DNA of 64,000 nt, taken from contig OX335646.2 in assembly GCA_946894095.1 (NCBI GenBank), positions 10,968,077-11,032,076 on the forward strand. The letters run 5' to 3'. This document shows positions 45,911 to 55,799 of the stretch, in pieces. Each line of letters opens with the position of its first letter. The stretch's first letter is position 1. The position numbers and the translations under genes are program-made. Origin of the DNA: Incurvaria masculella (lineage: Eukaryota > Arthropoda > Insecta > Lepidoptera > Incurvariidae). A model generated the notes under the pieces. That model was given only the letters and a program-made list of their open reading frames with translations, was not told the origin of the DNA and ran no database searches.

Positions 45911-48900
45911 CTGTGCGCATCCACCACACGTGCTCACCAATGCACATTCACATACATGCGTCTCACAGCATCGTTACAATAAAATATGTGAAGGGGAGGG
46001 CTGCACTCGAAATTTGCGCAGTCCCCGTAGGTTGCTGGATTTTGGGAAAAAATATATATGATAAATTGTGGACTGTACTGCTATTAAGAGATTGTATGGC
46101 GCCCTCTAAAATACATTGCGACTGACCTGCTCTCCGCGCTAGTGGGTGTTCACATCTCTCGCTGGAACCCGTGCCCGGGATTTGCTGGTGGTGATGATGA
46201 GAAGGCGCCGTCGTGGCGATACACTGACTATAGACCACTCACTACTATGCAAGCATAGCATTCGCTGCAGACATCGAAGATAGGCAATAAAAACTCCTTT
46301 TGGCTGTATTTCTCGAAGAATATCTCCAGAGCTCAGTGCATGAAAAAACTTGGCAGTTGAATGTGGTCAAAAATTTCGTGGAGTTACTCAAAAGCGACGA
46401 AAAATGTGGTTAGTTCGCATTTGCATATAAAGGGCGCCAGAAATTCAAATTTGAAAAGGAATGATTGAGAGATTTCTCAACAATATGAGTAGTATAATTT
46501 TAATCTACCACATTTTTGAGATGAGTATGTTTTGATTCATTACTAATTTAAAAAAATAGTAATGCAAAGAAATATGAAAAAAGTATGGAATGTAGAGCCA
46601 CTTTTTTGAGTCTTCAAGAATTTAGGTACTTAGTCCGTTTTAAGAAGTTGTAGATTAAAAAAACAATTAATTCTGAGCAATGAAAATTGACTCAAAATAT
46701 TATTTACAGCCTTACAGCCTATTTCCAGTCGAGCCCAAATTAATGCATGCACCGATTTAAATGCATGCACGATCAGTGGCATGTACCGATTTAAGCGATG
46801 CTTTATTCAGACAAAATCCTTGTTGGGATGATTTTCGAGGTCCCACTGTTTTGGAAATGTATTTTTTGCAGACGATTTCCCTTGTCGACTTTGGCAAAAG
46901 GTCGGCAGGCGACAGCGGCGCGCCACTTACCAGTGGTGGCCGACTGCATGTACTGGGCAGGGTCCGGGGCGGCGGCGGACGCGTTGAGCAGTCGAGGCAG
47001 GTAGCGCAGCCAGAAGGTGGCGTCGTCGTCGCTCGCGGCGCCACCGTCGCCGTCGTCGCGCAGGCTGATGCGCTGCACGTGCGCGGCGCCCGGTCGGTAC
47101 GGCGGCCAGCCGTCCCGTGCGCCATCCGCGGATGGCGACCTTGGGAAATAAAACTCAAACCTGTAGGCGTGTGAGCGACCATACCCTAGGGCCCATTCGC
47201 ATTAGGCGCTCGAACCGAGGCGGCGCACCGCTCCTGGCGGTTGAGCAAGCGGTTTTCAAGGCAGTCCAACCGAGGCGGTTCAACCGCCGGGCAGGCGGCT
47301 GCACCGCCTCGGTTGCTTGAAGCTACTTGGCTTCATTTTCGCGAGTATTTCTCCATGATGGAGGTGGAAGAAGTTGCTGCGCTTGTTTATTTGTCAACGA
47401 AAGGCCAGAATAAAAAAGGATTGGATTCATCCTTTGCTAGAATCTCGCAGAGAAAAGGGTCTATTTGTTATATTTTTCAACGAATTAAAAAAGGCTGTCG
47501 TAATATTCCGCGTGCTTTTGGTTCCATATAGCTTCCCTTTTTTCAACTTCGTCAATAAACCTCTCGGTATCGAAATCTCGCCTTAGTACTCCATGTTGCA
47601 GTTAAAATAAGATTTAGATGAAAATAAACGCTTCTGTTTGACTTCAAACTACCTAGAATTAAATTTAAAAAAAACTATTAAAAAGTTATTATAGTTTATG
47701 CATCGTTTATGTTATTGTGTTATCGTGTTCGCGGTTGCGTGTTTCTTGACGATTCACCTTGTCTGATCTTGTTTTCCGAAATGTCCCATCCAATGTTTGT
47801 AATGAGCTTCGTTTAAAACATATAACTGCACCTCTTCTATCTACGTGATGTCATATGACAAAACCTACCAGACAAAACGGCGGCGTAAGCTGACCATAGG
47901 AACACATTTTCATGACGTGTTTTATCTTTGATGTTTTATCTTTACCCATGTTTGGTGAAGTGCAGCAGGAAGCGCATCTGCCTGACGAGCCGCTGCTCGT
48001 CGGCGGTGGCGCGGCGCCTCACCAGCTCGTGCAGCAGCGCCGCGCCCAGCGCCGGCGCCAGCTCCGCGCCGTGCGCCGCGCCTGCGCACCGTGCACACCG
48101 CGCTCACACCACGCTCATACCGCGCTCACATCGCGCTCACACCGCGCTCTGTAACTATGCTCTATATGTATTTGATCCCGTCTCAAAAAATGTGTTTTAT
48201 TTTATTTTATTTTATTCGGGAAATATGCAGTTTTTACAAATAAACATAGAAAAGAGCATAAAGAAAATGACATAGAACCAATTCAATTTCCTCATTAAAA
48301 TAATATCAAATAAAGATATATATCATATAAGAATAATAATCGAAATTAACAAAAGTTCAACACAAAACAATTTGATTTGACCTGTTATAGCCAGATATAA
48401 TTGTACTAGTCAACACCGGTGAGAGCATAAGTGCTACCGAATCTCCTCCTGTGTATCGGAGTAATTGTATCTAAGTAGGTAACTTTAAGCGTGGAGTGAT
48501 TTTAAAATCTTAAATTTTAAATTTTAAAACATCTCTGGTTAGTGATAATTTTAAAATTAGAATATATCCGTCCTAATTTTTCGCCTGAAGAAGAAAAAAG
48601 ATTGATCTCTTAGGGCCGAGTGTACAAAAGGACAAAAAATCAAAATCAGCGTCAAAGTATGATTAGACACGTCACTTTGTACGGAGAGTATGGAAAGAAC
48701 TCCATGCGGTTCACTAAAAATACGTGTTTGAACATTGATAAACTAAGCCGTCTCTTCGTGCAATCGGGGCTTAGATAGATAGATTGTGCACTACAGCCTA
48801 AGCAACTCCTCTCCCGAGAGTAAGCTAAGAGATATGATTTAATATTCGATTCATCGCCGAAGTACCGGTGTGGTTGAGCTCGTTGCCGCGCAGGTCGACC

Positions 48901-51900
48901 CCGCCCGGCTGCGTGTAGCGGTACACGTAGAGCGGGCTGGGCCGCGCGAGCCGCGCCAGCCGCGCCGCCAGCAGCGCCGCGCCTGCCCCGCACCGCGCCG
49001 CCGACTCCGCGCGCGCCAGCGCCTCCGCCGCGCTCCACCCGCCGCCCTCTGCGCCCGTCGCGCCCCAGTACTCCCACAGCACCGCCTCCGTTAGCTATGC
49101 CGCGAAAAATACGCGTGACGTCAGTGCAGCGGCTCACACTTACAGTCTTGTTAATTTCTTTGCCATGTAACTCACGCAAGGAAAAAAGTGTATCCATCAA
49201 ATGCATTAAGAAAGTTAACTTACCAGTGGCAACGTGTGCGGGTTGTCGAGGCCGTGTAGCCGAAGCAGCTCCGGCACGGCAGAATGCGTCGCGAAGTCAA
49301 TCACGCGCTCCGCACCGCGCGTCGCCAGTTCCCGCCACCACTCCTCTGCACAACACATGGCATGAGCAAATTAATACCAGACTAAGTGCATGGTGGCCGT
49401 GAGTAGAGGTTGTCGAGGTTGTGCAGCCGCAACAGCTCCGGTTGGCGGAGTGCGTCGCGTAGTCAATCGAGCGTCTATTGCTTCTCACGCCGCCGCCACC
49501 TCCTCTGCACAACCGCTTGCACCAGCAAATGACACAAGACCCGATGGTGTAAAGGTAATTGTTTTTTTTAATACGAATTAACAATATAGAGAGTGTTTGA
49601 TGGACTGAAGTCGGTACAATATATCAAGTACCGTTGGAATCAACCGCGTCGAGGTCCGTGATGCCGAAGAGCAGCGGCACGGAGGTGGCGAGGCGGTCGG
49701 TGTCGAGAAGCGCGTGCGCCAACGGCCGCGGTACGTACTGCGCGTGCGCCGGCAGGAAAGCGTCGCACACCGGCCGCATGCCGCCTTCGCCTCCGCCACC
49801 GGTCCACTTGTTGCTCTGCACAATGTATGAAGATGCACTGCCACAACATACAGCATTTCACCACAGAATGCGTAATAAGTACGTCGTATGTCGCCTTCGC
49901 TGCCTTCTTATTTGCCTATAACCTCAAATTAGTGCTTACCTTAAATTCAAGAAAAAAATACTAAGAAAAAAGTAAAATTTAAAACTGGTTTTTGTTTATA
50001 ATAAATAGTAAACGTGTGTTTGGGGAGCGTAATTTTCTGAAGCTTAACCATAGAACTTACAGGGTATTGTGTGGCGTATGCCGCCATCAGCTCATCGGTG
50101 GACTTGGTCTGCAGACAGCGCACGACGTCGTAGTCGGCGGCGGCGTCGCAGCCGAGCAGCGCGGCGAGCGCGCGCGCCGCCCGCTCCGCCTCGCTCGCCT
50201 CCTCCGCCGCCGAGCGCTCCGCGAGCACGCGCCACACCTCCGTGGGCGACATTATGATTGCGCGCTGGAACAACCCTGATAGCGAAACTACAATTAGGTG
50301 GTGGACCATACTAAAATATGGTAAGCTCCATGTAAAACCTTCCAGAAAAATGTTGCATAACACAGTTTTAAAATCATTCAATATAATACTTTCCGAGAAA
50401 TAACGGTTGAAAGTTGATCTTTTGATTTTTATTTGAACAATCTATTTCCCCCGCGTGACGTCACAGCTTCGGTCGAAAGCTTGCTTGCAAGCCCCTTTAG
50501 CATAGCAAACCGGGCGGCGGCAAAGGCGGCGGAAAGTGTGAGTTCCTTACTTACTAAATGGTAGTGTTAATCCCGCCCGGGTTGGTACCATCGCATTCAA
50601 TGACCGATGGTCGAAGCGTCAATGAAAATTGTCTGTGTTTTCCATCCAGTTCAATGTAAGGAAGATCCTGGCATGGCACCTAGTTCCCATGTGGTGTATA
50701 TATTCAAAGGCTAATTTCTCTATGGTAGAGGTGCGGGCATACACATTTGGAATTTTCTGGGTATTCTGGGGAAGTGGGCGTGGCCCAGCCCTGTTCCTAA
50801 CTGGCTACCAGAAGGCCCATAGCTCTTGGCTAGGAACATCGTGCATCTAGCTTTTGTGGCGTTCGGAGGCAGACAGATACATATGGATACATGGAATATA
50901 ATTGATTTTGATTGATTAGTGATTCAGTGACCACGAGAAACAGCAGGTCTATTCCTGGCAGTAATCAAGAATCAGGAATCCTGAGTCTAGAAAACCGCTT
51001 TTTTCGCGATTTTCTTGACGAAAATATTCCGGAGCATAGTTTTCCGATTACTAAATGCCAGGAATAGATCTGCAGAGGTTTCCATTGTTATTAGTCGATT
51101 TGATGACTTTGAAAGTCCTCTCACTGCCTCATCAGGCTGTGAGCTCGCCTTAAAACATTTGCAAGTAGGTTGGCGTGAGAGGAACCTTGCGTGCGCGGCG
51201 AGACGAGGTGGTAGAGCACGGCGATCGCGCCGGCCGAGTGTCCGAGCAGCGTGACCTGGTCGGGGTCGCCGCCGAAGCGCGCGATGTTCTCGCGCACCCA
51301 GAGCAGCGCGAAGTACTGGTCGAGCAGCGCGAGGTTGCCGCGCGCCGCCGCCGAGCCGAGCGCGAGCAGCCCGAGCGCGTTGAGCCGGAACGCGGGCTGC
51401 ACGAACAGCACGCCCTCCGCGGCCGCGCCCTGCCCCGGCAGCTGCGCGGGCGTGCCGGTGCTCCACGACTCGCTGTGCAGGAACACGAGCACCGGCCGCA
51501 GTGCGCCGCCGCCGCCTACGCCTCCGCCGCGACCCCGCGACACTCTCTGGCTGGTGGAAACCCGTAGCGTGTCAAGCGACGCACGTCGTTTACGTTGTAA
51601 AGAGTGTTTATATCGATGAATGGCTAGTCACACGCTTAGGGCCTTCTTCACCTACTGCTGATTAGCTTAATCACCACATATTAATATGTGGCGATTAAGC
51701 TTAAGCGATTAAGCTTGCAATCAATACCAGAACAAGATAATCAGCACTTTAGTAATAAAGGCCCTTTAAATAAATAAATAAATAAATAAATAAAGTGTCA
51801 AATTAAGTAAATCAACAATCAGGGAAAGCAGTGTGCCAAATATATAACCCGGTACCATACTGGACATAATAACCAGCATATTTGGCGTCTTGAGGGCAGA

Positions 51901-54633
51901 TTGAAACGTTAGTGGCTTCGGTTGCAAACGGTAAGCGTCCCCCTGTTATTCAGATTACTGATGCTATAATGACCAGTAATCTGAAGAATAGGGGGTGAAC
52001 ATCGTCCACTTAGGGCCGATTGCACGAAAGAACAAAAAATCAAAATCAACGTCAAAGTATGATCAAACACGTCACTTTGTGTGGACAGTATGGAAGGAAC
52101 TCTATGCGGATCACTAAAAGTGACGTGTTTGAACATTGATTAACTCGGCCGTCTCTTCGTGCAATCGGGGCTTAGTTTAGTACTCGCCATTTAAGGCTGT
52201 TCCGACCCATATAAAGTTGTTTGCACACATAACGCAAAAAGTATTGCACTTTAAGCCACGAATTCATAATAAAAGTTTAAAATAGTCATATTACTTGCGG
52301 CGAAAACAATTTCACAATTTCAGGATTATTGGTTTTGTTACAATTTTTTAAAAACCGATTATCATTTAACTGCGCTATCTAACGGTGTAAAACTTCTAAT
52401 CGGTAATTACAACAAAACCATTAAACATGAAATTGTGAATATATTTTCGCCGCAACTACTATGGCTATATTTAATATTTTTGACGAATTCGTGCCTTAAA
52501 GGGCAATACTTTTTGCGTTCTGTGTAAAAAAAATATTGTATGGGTCGGAACATCCTTAAGTACCGAGGCAATGGCCTGGCATTCACCGAAAAGCTAGTGG
52601 GAATAGCGGCTCTTTTTACCATAACGGTGGTCATGGGAACGCTATTTCATAACAAGCGAAGAGTCATCTTACTTGACATCATATCATGACGGTGAAGATT
52701 ACTTGCAACCGTACTTTCGCCTACTCGCACCCACAACGCTCCTTCCCTTGCATCCTACCACATACCAAAAGAACCGCAGTTTTGTGGCTGACATATTATA
52801 AAATGAGGCGCACCTCCGGCGCCCATACGTTTAGGTACAGGCAGTCCTCGCTTTCGCGGGGTAGCCTGGAGGAGCGGGCAGCGGCGGCGGCGGCGGGGGC
52901 CGGCTGCGGGCAGCGCGGCGCCGGCTTGTGGGCAAACAGGGTTCGGTTCCAGCCGGGGTGACGCGCGGGGGCCTGTGTCATATTATTTTATTCAATCGTC
53001 CGCCTTGGCCCAACAAGCGTTAGTTGCATAATTGTATGATGATATTCAAGGAGTGGCTCGTTGCCCACGTTCGCGGCGGTTTGTCCTGATAAAAATATGT
53101 CATATTTTTTCTTCTAGGGCAATGAGGTATAAAATTTTTATTATTCTGTCAAGTATGACAGCGATGTCTGGCGACGCGACGCGATTTTACCACTTTTGCT
53201 GGGGTAACTCATTCTCGCCTTCTAGGCGGTCGCTCGTCGCCAGCTTAAACTGATTGTATGAATAAAAATAAAACTAAAACATGTTTATGCACAAAATACT
53301 GACCAATTGCATCTACGTCGCGTCTTCGCTTGGTCTATCCAATATTGTTATGGAAATATCACAAGTACGGGTACATAATAATTTTATGTATTTAATGAAT
53401 ACGACATTGCCGTTATCTCATTAATTTGAGTTTCAGCGACATCTACATTGAAGCAAGTGTCGTTGGAAGCACGATGTCACAATCAAAAACATTTTCAGAT
53501 TATTTTCAAAATATGATTCATACGCTTCAAATGTAGATGTCGCTGAAACTCAAATTACGAGTGTCATGATTTTTGACTATGGCATCATTTAAAAATGTAT
53601 ATTTCGTACGGAGCCGGAAGGAGACAAAAATTAGAGGGAAGGGGTGATGAAGACAGTCCGTTCCGCTAGGCGGCGCGCGGTGAGAGGTGATTCATGAAAG
53701 AGCGGCGGCACCGATCAGCCGGTATCGCAGTGCAAGTAGAATGAATAACCCCAAAAGTGTACCTATTTGATAACCAGTGGTAATATAGAAGTGTTCGTAC
53801 AATTGTGTTTGGTTTAATGATACGAGTACATACGTACGGAAAACCTTAATCGACCGATGGGGGGTGCTGCGTATGGAATTCCAAGATATATTTCCACGGG
53901 AGTTGCCGAGGACTCCGGATACACCTTAATCTGCAACATTTACATACAAATTATATGTACATAGTATGTTCAAGAAAACATGCAGGGGTCAGGCAGGGGT
54001 CACAAGTGATGGATAATCCTTTACATTATTTTAAAATTTCGGGAATGAATCCTATGCTCATATTTACTGTTGAAACGAAATTTCAGATCTTTCCATTTAA
54101 TTTGTTTTGGTTATTTCCCTCTCTTTCCTCCACTAGACGGTCGAATGGCAGACTCTTCACTCCATAGGGCTTCTGCTTCGTGCTTCTTCATTGCCAAGAG
54201 TATAGCATGCCTTTCTTTTCGGGGGCATCACTTAGATTGATCTCTAATGCGAAGGAAAACATCAAGAGGAAACTTCACAGGTGTAAGGTTCTAGCCTAGC
54301 CTAAAAAGACCACTGGCAAAATATACTGATATCCGTTTCTGAGGAGCAAGTAATGTACTAGTGAAGATGTGCGGGTAGGTTTGAAAGTATGGGCAAATAT
54401 CATGACGGTATGTGTGGCCTATTAGTCATAAAACAAGTTTGTAGCGTTGCGCGCACCCCGACGACGCGGCCCTGCGGCAGCAGCACGTCCGGCTCCTGCG
54501 CGCGCGCACCCAGCAGCAGCAGCGCGCACCGCACGAGCGCCGCGCCTCCTCCGCCGCGGCCGCCTCCGCCGCGCCTCCTCCGCGTCGGCCTCCGCTCGTC
54601 CACCTCCGACGCCGCTGCGGTCGCCGTCTGCAT
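45786..54633 (-). CDS. Carboxylesterase/cholinesterase-fold protein, signal peptide and C-terminal membrane anchor, 11 exons
   Basis: Eleven exons join with matching phases into 676 residues, ATG 54633 to TGA 45786. Residues 1-45 include a basic stretch then LVRCALLLLGARA, a likely signal sequence cut before QEPD. Fold landmarks: YLGIPYAAPPIGRLRF (about 76), ESEDCLYLNVW (131), LVFLHSESW (163), GHSAGA with Ser247, GLFQRAIIMS (264), Asp391 at the acid position, GAAHGAEL with His517. Residues about 643-662 are hydrophobic, followed by RRAARARDAA: type I anchor, mostly extracellular. The oxyanion HGGG is HSES, so catalysis is doubtful despite the triad; adhesion relatives such as glutactin, gliotactin and neuroligin are alternatives. 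Neurotactin is less likely because its anchor is N-terminal. Confidence 0.85.
45911..46930. other. Intron between esterase exons 10 and 11
   Basis: AT-rich; no recognised repeat or exon. Open frames overlapping 46757-46930 are shadows of exon 10. Confidence 0.5.
46931..47160 (-). CDS. Esterase-like gene, exon 10
   Basis: 230 bp, phase 2 in (CTACAG), phase 1 out (ACTG/gtaagt). KHGFEFYFPRSPSADGARDG then WPPYRPGAAHVQRISLRDD is the C-terminal end of the fold (W-P-x-Y, then a terminal strand). ATFWLRYLPRLLNASA is a stalk before the anchor. Confidence 0.86.
47190..47600 (+). pseudogene. PIF/Harbinger-like transposase N-terminal fragment
   Basis: A GC-rich lead with repeated CGAACCGAGGCGG / AACCGAGGCGGTT precedes VEEVAALVYLSTKGQNKK; after a +1 shift near 47415 the next frame reads WIHPLLESRREKGLF then FFNELKK. 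W-V/I-H-P-L-x-x-R-x-x-x-G-x-F-x-x-L is the N-terminal hallmark of Harbinger transposases. Truncated; lies in the intron between esterase exons 9 and 10. Confidence 0.65.
47946..48081 (-). CDS. Esterase-like gene, exon 9: catalytic histidine loop
   Basis: 136 bp, phase 1 in, phase 2 out (CATGG/gtaaag). NHTG from exon 8 joins AAHGAEL, matching G-x-x-H-G-x-E-L of active esterases; His517 is present. Confidence 0.87.
48130..48605. other. Intron sequence, AT-rich
   Basis: Starts with a GCTCACACCGCGCTC-type run (48095-48155, four short imperfect units) and a (TTTTA)n tract near 48190-48220. No gene. Confidence 0.5.
48610..48774. mobile_element. MITE copy, 165-bp CTTAGGGCCGA family
   Basis: TTAGGGCCGAGTGTACAAAA at the left, GTGCAATCGGGGCTTAG at the right (inverted). 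Nearly collinear with 52010-52175. Confidence 0.85.
48866..49094 (-). CDS. Esterase-like gene, exon 8
   Basis: 229 bp, phase 0 in, phase 1 out (ACCG/gtactt). LTEAVLWEYWGAT, then an Ala-rich helix and SPLYVYRYTQPGG, the strand before the catalytic histidine loop (x-x-Y-x-Y-x-F/Y in the family). Confidence 0.86.
49224..49345 (-). CDS. Esterase-like gene, exon 7
   Basis: 122 bp, phase 1 in, phase 0 out (CTG/gtaagt). EEWWRELATRGAERVIDFAT then PELLRLHGLDNPHTLPL. A decayed duplicate lies just upstream at 49401-49514. Confidence 0.85.
49401..49514 (-). pseudogene. Decayed duplicate of esterase exon 7
   Basis: Minus strand retains TTGTGCAG/AGGAG at the acceptor, CGATTGACTACGCGACGCA (exon 7: TGATTGACTTCGCGACGCA) and GGCTGCACAACCTCGACAAC. 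Frameshifts and a TGA break it, and the donor is lost. Lies 55 bp upstream of the real exon. Confidence 0.75.
49632..49815 (-). CDS. Esterase-like gene, exon 6: acidic residue region
   Basis: 184 bp, phase 0 in, phase 1 out (AACG/gtactt). RPVCDAFLPAHAQYVPRPL then PLLFGITDLDAVDSN. The acid position (E in G-x-x-K-D-E-G of cholinesterases) aligns with Asp391. Confidence 0.87.
50061..50275 (-). CDS. Esterase-like gene, exon 5
   Basis: 215 bp, phase 1 in, phase 0 out (CCT/gtaagt). GLFQRAIIMSPTEVW continues directly from the nucleophile helix, and AARALAALLGCDAAADYDVV then RCLQTKSTDELM follows the usual esterase pattern. Confidence 0.87.
50545..50712 (+). mobile_element. SINE body fragment
   Basis: TAGTGTTAATCCCGCCCGGG, GTTGGTACCATCGCATTCAA, GATCCTGGCATGGCACCTAG, TTCCCATGTGGTGT. 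Head and tail missing; in the intron between esterase exons 4 and 5. Confidence 0.75.
51186..51546 (-). CDS. Esterase-like gene, exon 4: nucleophile elbow
   Basis: 361 bp, phase 0 in, phase 1 out (CAAG/gttcct; the donor is weak beyond GT). A Gly-rich insert precedes LRPVLVFLHSESW, where active enzymes have HGGG. NLALLDQYFALLWV then FGGDPDQVTLLGHSAG is the classic nucleophile region; Ser247 is intact. Confidence 0.88.
51637..51765. mobile_element. Short MITE with internal hairpin
   Basis: AGGGCCTTCTTCACCTACTG at the left pairs with the right end (CAGCACTTTAGTAATAAAGG then CCCT). Inside, CTTAATCACCACATATTAAT is part of a near-perfect 34-bp palindrome. Followed by a (TAAA)n run to about 51795. 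Confidence 0.7.
52010..52175. mobile_element. MITE, best copy of the 165-bp CTTAGGGCCGA family
   Basis: TTAGGGCCGATTGCACGAAA at the left and TTCGTGCAATCGGGGCTTAG at the right are inverted. Internal ACACGTCACTTTG and AAAGTGACGTGTTTGA are inverted too. Confidence 0.88.
52195..52555. mobile_element. Large palindromic element with TTAA flanks, 361 bp
   Basis: Flanked by TTAA (52191-52194, 52556-52559). The two halves are imperfect reverse complements along most of their length: GGCTGTTCCGACCCATATAA, GCAAAAAGTATTGC, CACGAATTC and GCGGCGAAAA each recur inverted. The transcript would fold into one long hairpin inside the esterase-gene intron 3. Confidence 0.85.
52814..52972 (-). CDS. Esterase-like gene, exon 3
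   Basis: 53 codons, phase 0 both ends. APARHPGWNRTLFAHKPAPR then CPQ, an Ala-rich insert, and ESEDCLYLNVWAPE, the esterase ED-C-L-x-L-N-V signature with its disulfide Cys. Donor GAG/gtgcgc. Confidence 0.88.
53422..53557. mobile_element. Hairpin element with 33-bp arms
   Basis: TAATTTGAGTTTCAGCGACA, continuing TCTACATTGAAGC, recurs inverted at the right end. About 70 bp of unrelated loop. No flanking duplication identified. Confidence 0.75.
53838..53930 (-). CDS. Esterase-like gene, exon 2
   Basis: 31 codons, phase 0 both ends (TTGCAG and TCC/gtacgt). EIYLGIPYAAPPIGRLRFS is the strongly conserved F-x-G-I-P-Y-A-x-P-P motif of carboxylesterases. The exon is not obvious as a long open frame, but phases and motif fit exactly. 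Confidence 0.85.
54120..54250 (-). other. Unassigned coding-like stretch in esterase intron 1
   Basis: Minus strand reads AILLAMKKHEAEALWSEESA then IRPSSGGKRE with fair codon use. It does not fit the esterase alignment between exons 1 and 2 and resembles no family I know; perhaps a transposon remnant. Confidence 0.3.
54457..54633 (-). CDS. Esterase-like gene, exon 1: signal peptide and mature N terminus
   Basis: 59 codons. Start chosen at the only ATG in frame. The residues before the hydrophobic core are unusually long and Arg/Gly-rich. The end LLPQGRVVG matches the first strand of carboxylesterases (x-x-G-x-V-x-G). Donor GGG/gtgcgc, phase 0. Upstream untranslated exons were not identified. 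Confidence 0.7.
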
Positions 54634-54769
54634 TCTGACACTCTGCAGGTTAGTTTATCTGCAAACAGCATTGACGTACATTAATAACAATACAGAAAGA
54701 GGAGATACATTCGAATCACATCGAGCAGCAGCACTTTTTTTATATGAAAAACCGGTAGGGTGGCTGTGT

Positions 54770-54915
54770 TGAGGATCAAAGGTGCTCAGAAAAGCCAAAT
54801 ACACATCGCCTCGCGGAACCACCGGCACCATACCAGCGGATTTGCGGACTTTCACTGAGCGTGCGTAATCGGAATTCGGCGTGCAATCGACGAGCAGCCC
54901 TTTTGATGGACCTGT
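54770..54915 (-). other. Unassigned coding-like stretch upstream of esterase exon 1
   Basis: Minus strand after TTCACAG reads GPSKGLLVDCTPNSDYARSV then KSAGMVPVVPRGDVYLAFLS. It could be an upstream exon of this gene, but no ATG or family match is apparent and it may be transposon-derived. Confidence 0.3.
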
Positions 54916-54935
54916 GAACCAACAGTTCGAATCTG

Positions 54936-55156
54936 GGGGGTTACCATGGTAAATTTACTCGGCGGGTAAAAAAGCATTGAATGATTAATTCTGAAGTTTT
55001 GTTGCATTTCGTACCATGCTAACTGGTAAACTTCGGTTCATTCGGCCAAATAACACGTCGATTGACAGGTAGCATGGTAATAAATGTGTCCAAACGCCAG
55101 ATTTAATCACTCACTTACCTATTCATCAGGTTAGTTCATCTACTATGGTATCCCCC
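54936..55156. mobile_element. MITE, about 221 bp, ends GGGGGTTACC
   Basis: Left GGGGGTTACCATGGTAAATT and right GGGGGATACCATAGTAGATG (reading back) are inverted. The interior ends share GATTTAATCACTCACTTACC with the related element at 19192-19752. Confidence 0.75.
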
Positions 55157-55159
55157 TAG

Positions 55160-55795
55160 ATATTTATGTCTGCGCCTAGTGATTGAAGCCTAATTAATAA
55201 TATATTAAGCCTAATATTTCCTATAAAACAGCCCACGGCCTAGTGTAGGGAAAATAATGTAAATAATTTAAATATGTTTTCTCAATAAACGATTTCTATT
55301 CTTTCTTTGAAGAATTGAACATTTATGATTGAATTAGTTGAATAATGTCGAATTTAGGAAAATCATATATGTTTATTGTTCGGGTTTTTTTTTTGTAACA
55401 ATGGACGGCTAGGCTCGTAGTTGAGTGATATTTGCTGAAGTTTCGTTATATTAGGTCGTTACCTATATTTCATAGCAAAAAAATAAAATGAAAAGAAAAA
55501 TCTATTAATCTATGTAATTAATCGAAGAAGTTGTAGTTATAAAGTTACGGATGCAAGTTCGCCATTTTATGGAAAACTTATAACCTAACTCCTTTGCTTA
55601 AAAAAATGTGGTCATTTAATTATTTGATCATTCCGCAAAGGGTGGAAATCAGTTGGAGCGTGGAGGGAATGAAGGAGGACTGTGATTTTAAAAAAAAAGC
55701 TTGTAAAAAGATATGATGGAACCAAAAAGCACCTTGCATTTATTTACAATGACTGGTTCGAAGACATCATTAATTATTCGTCATATCTATTCTGT
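55160..55795. other. AT-rich flank, nothing recognised
   Basis: No open frame with family resemblance and no clear repeat boundary. Confidence 0.4.
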
Positions 55796-55799
55796 TCTA

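Noticed and set aside
48652..49206. Minus-strand frame of 184 codons
   Set aside because: Different frame from the esterase exon 8 in the same stretch; it is Gly/Arg-rich shadow sequence.
45786..54633. Assigning the gene to neurotactin or acetylcholinesterase
   Set aside because: Neurotactin has its anchor at the N terminus. Acetylcholinesterase has HGGG and a glutamate acid residue. The sequence here does not support either name.
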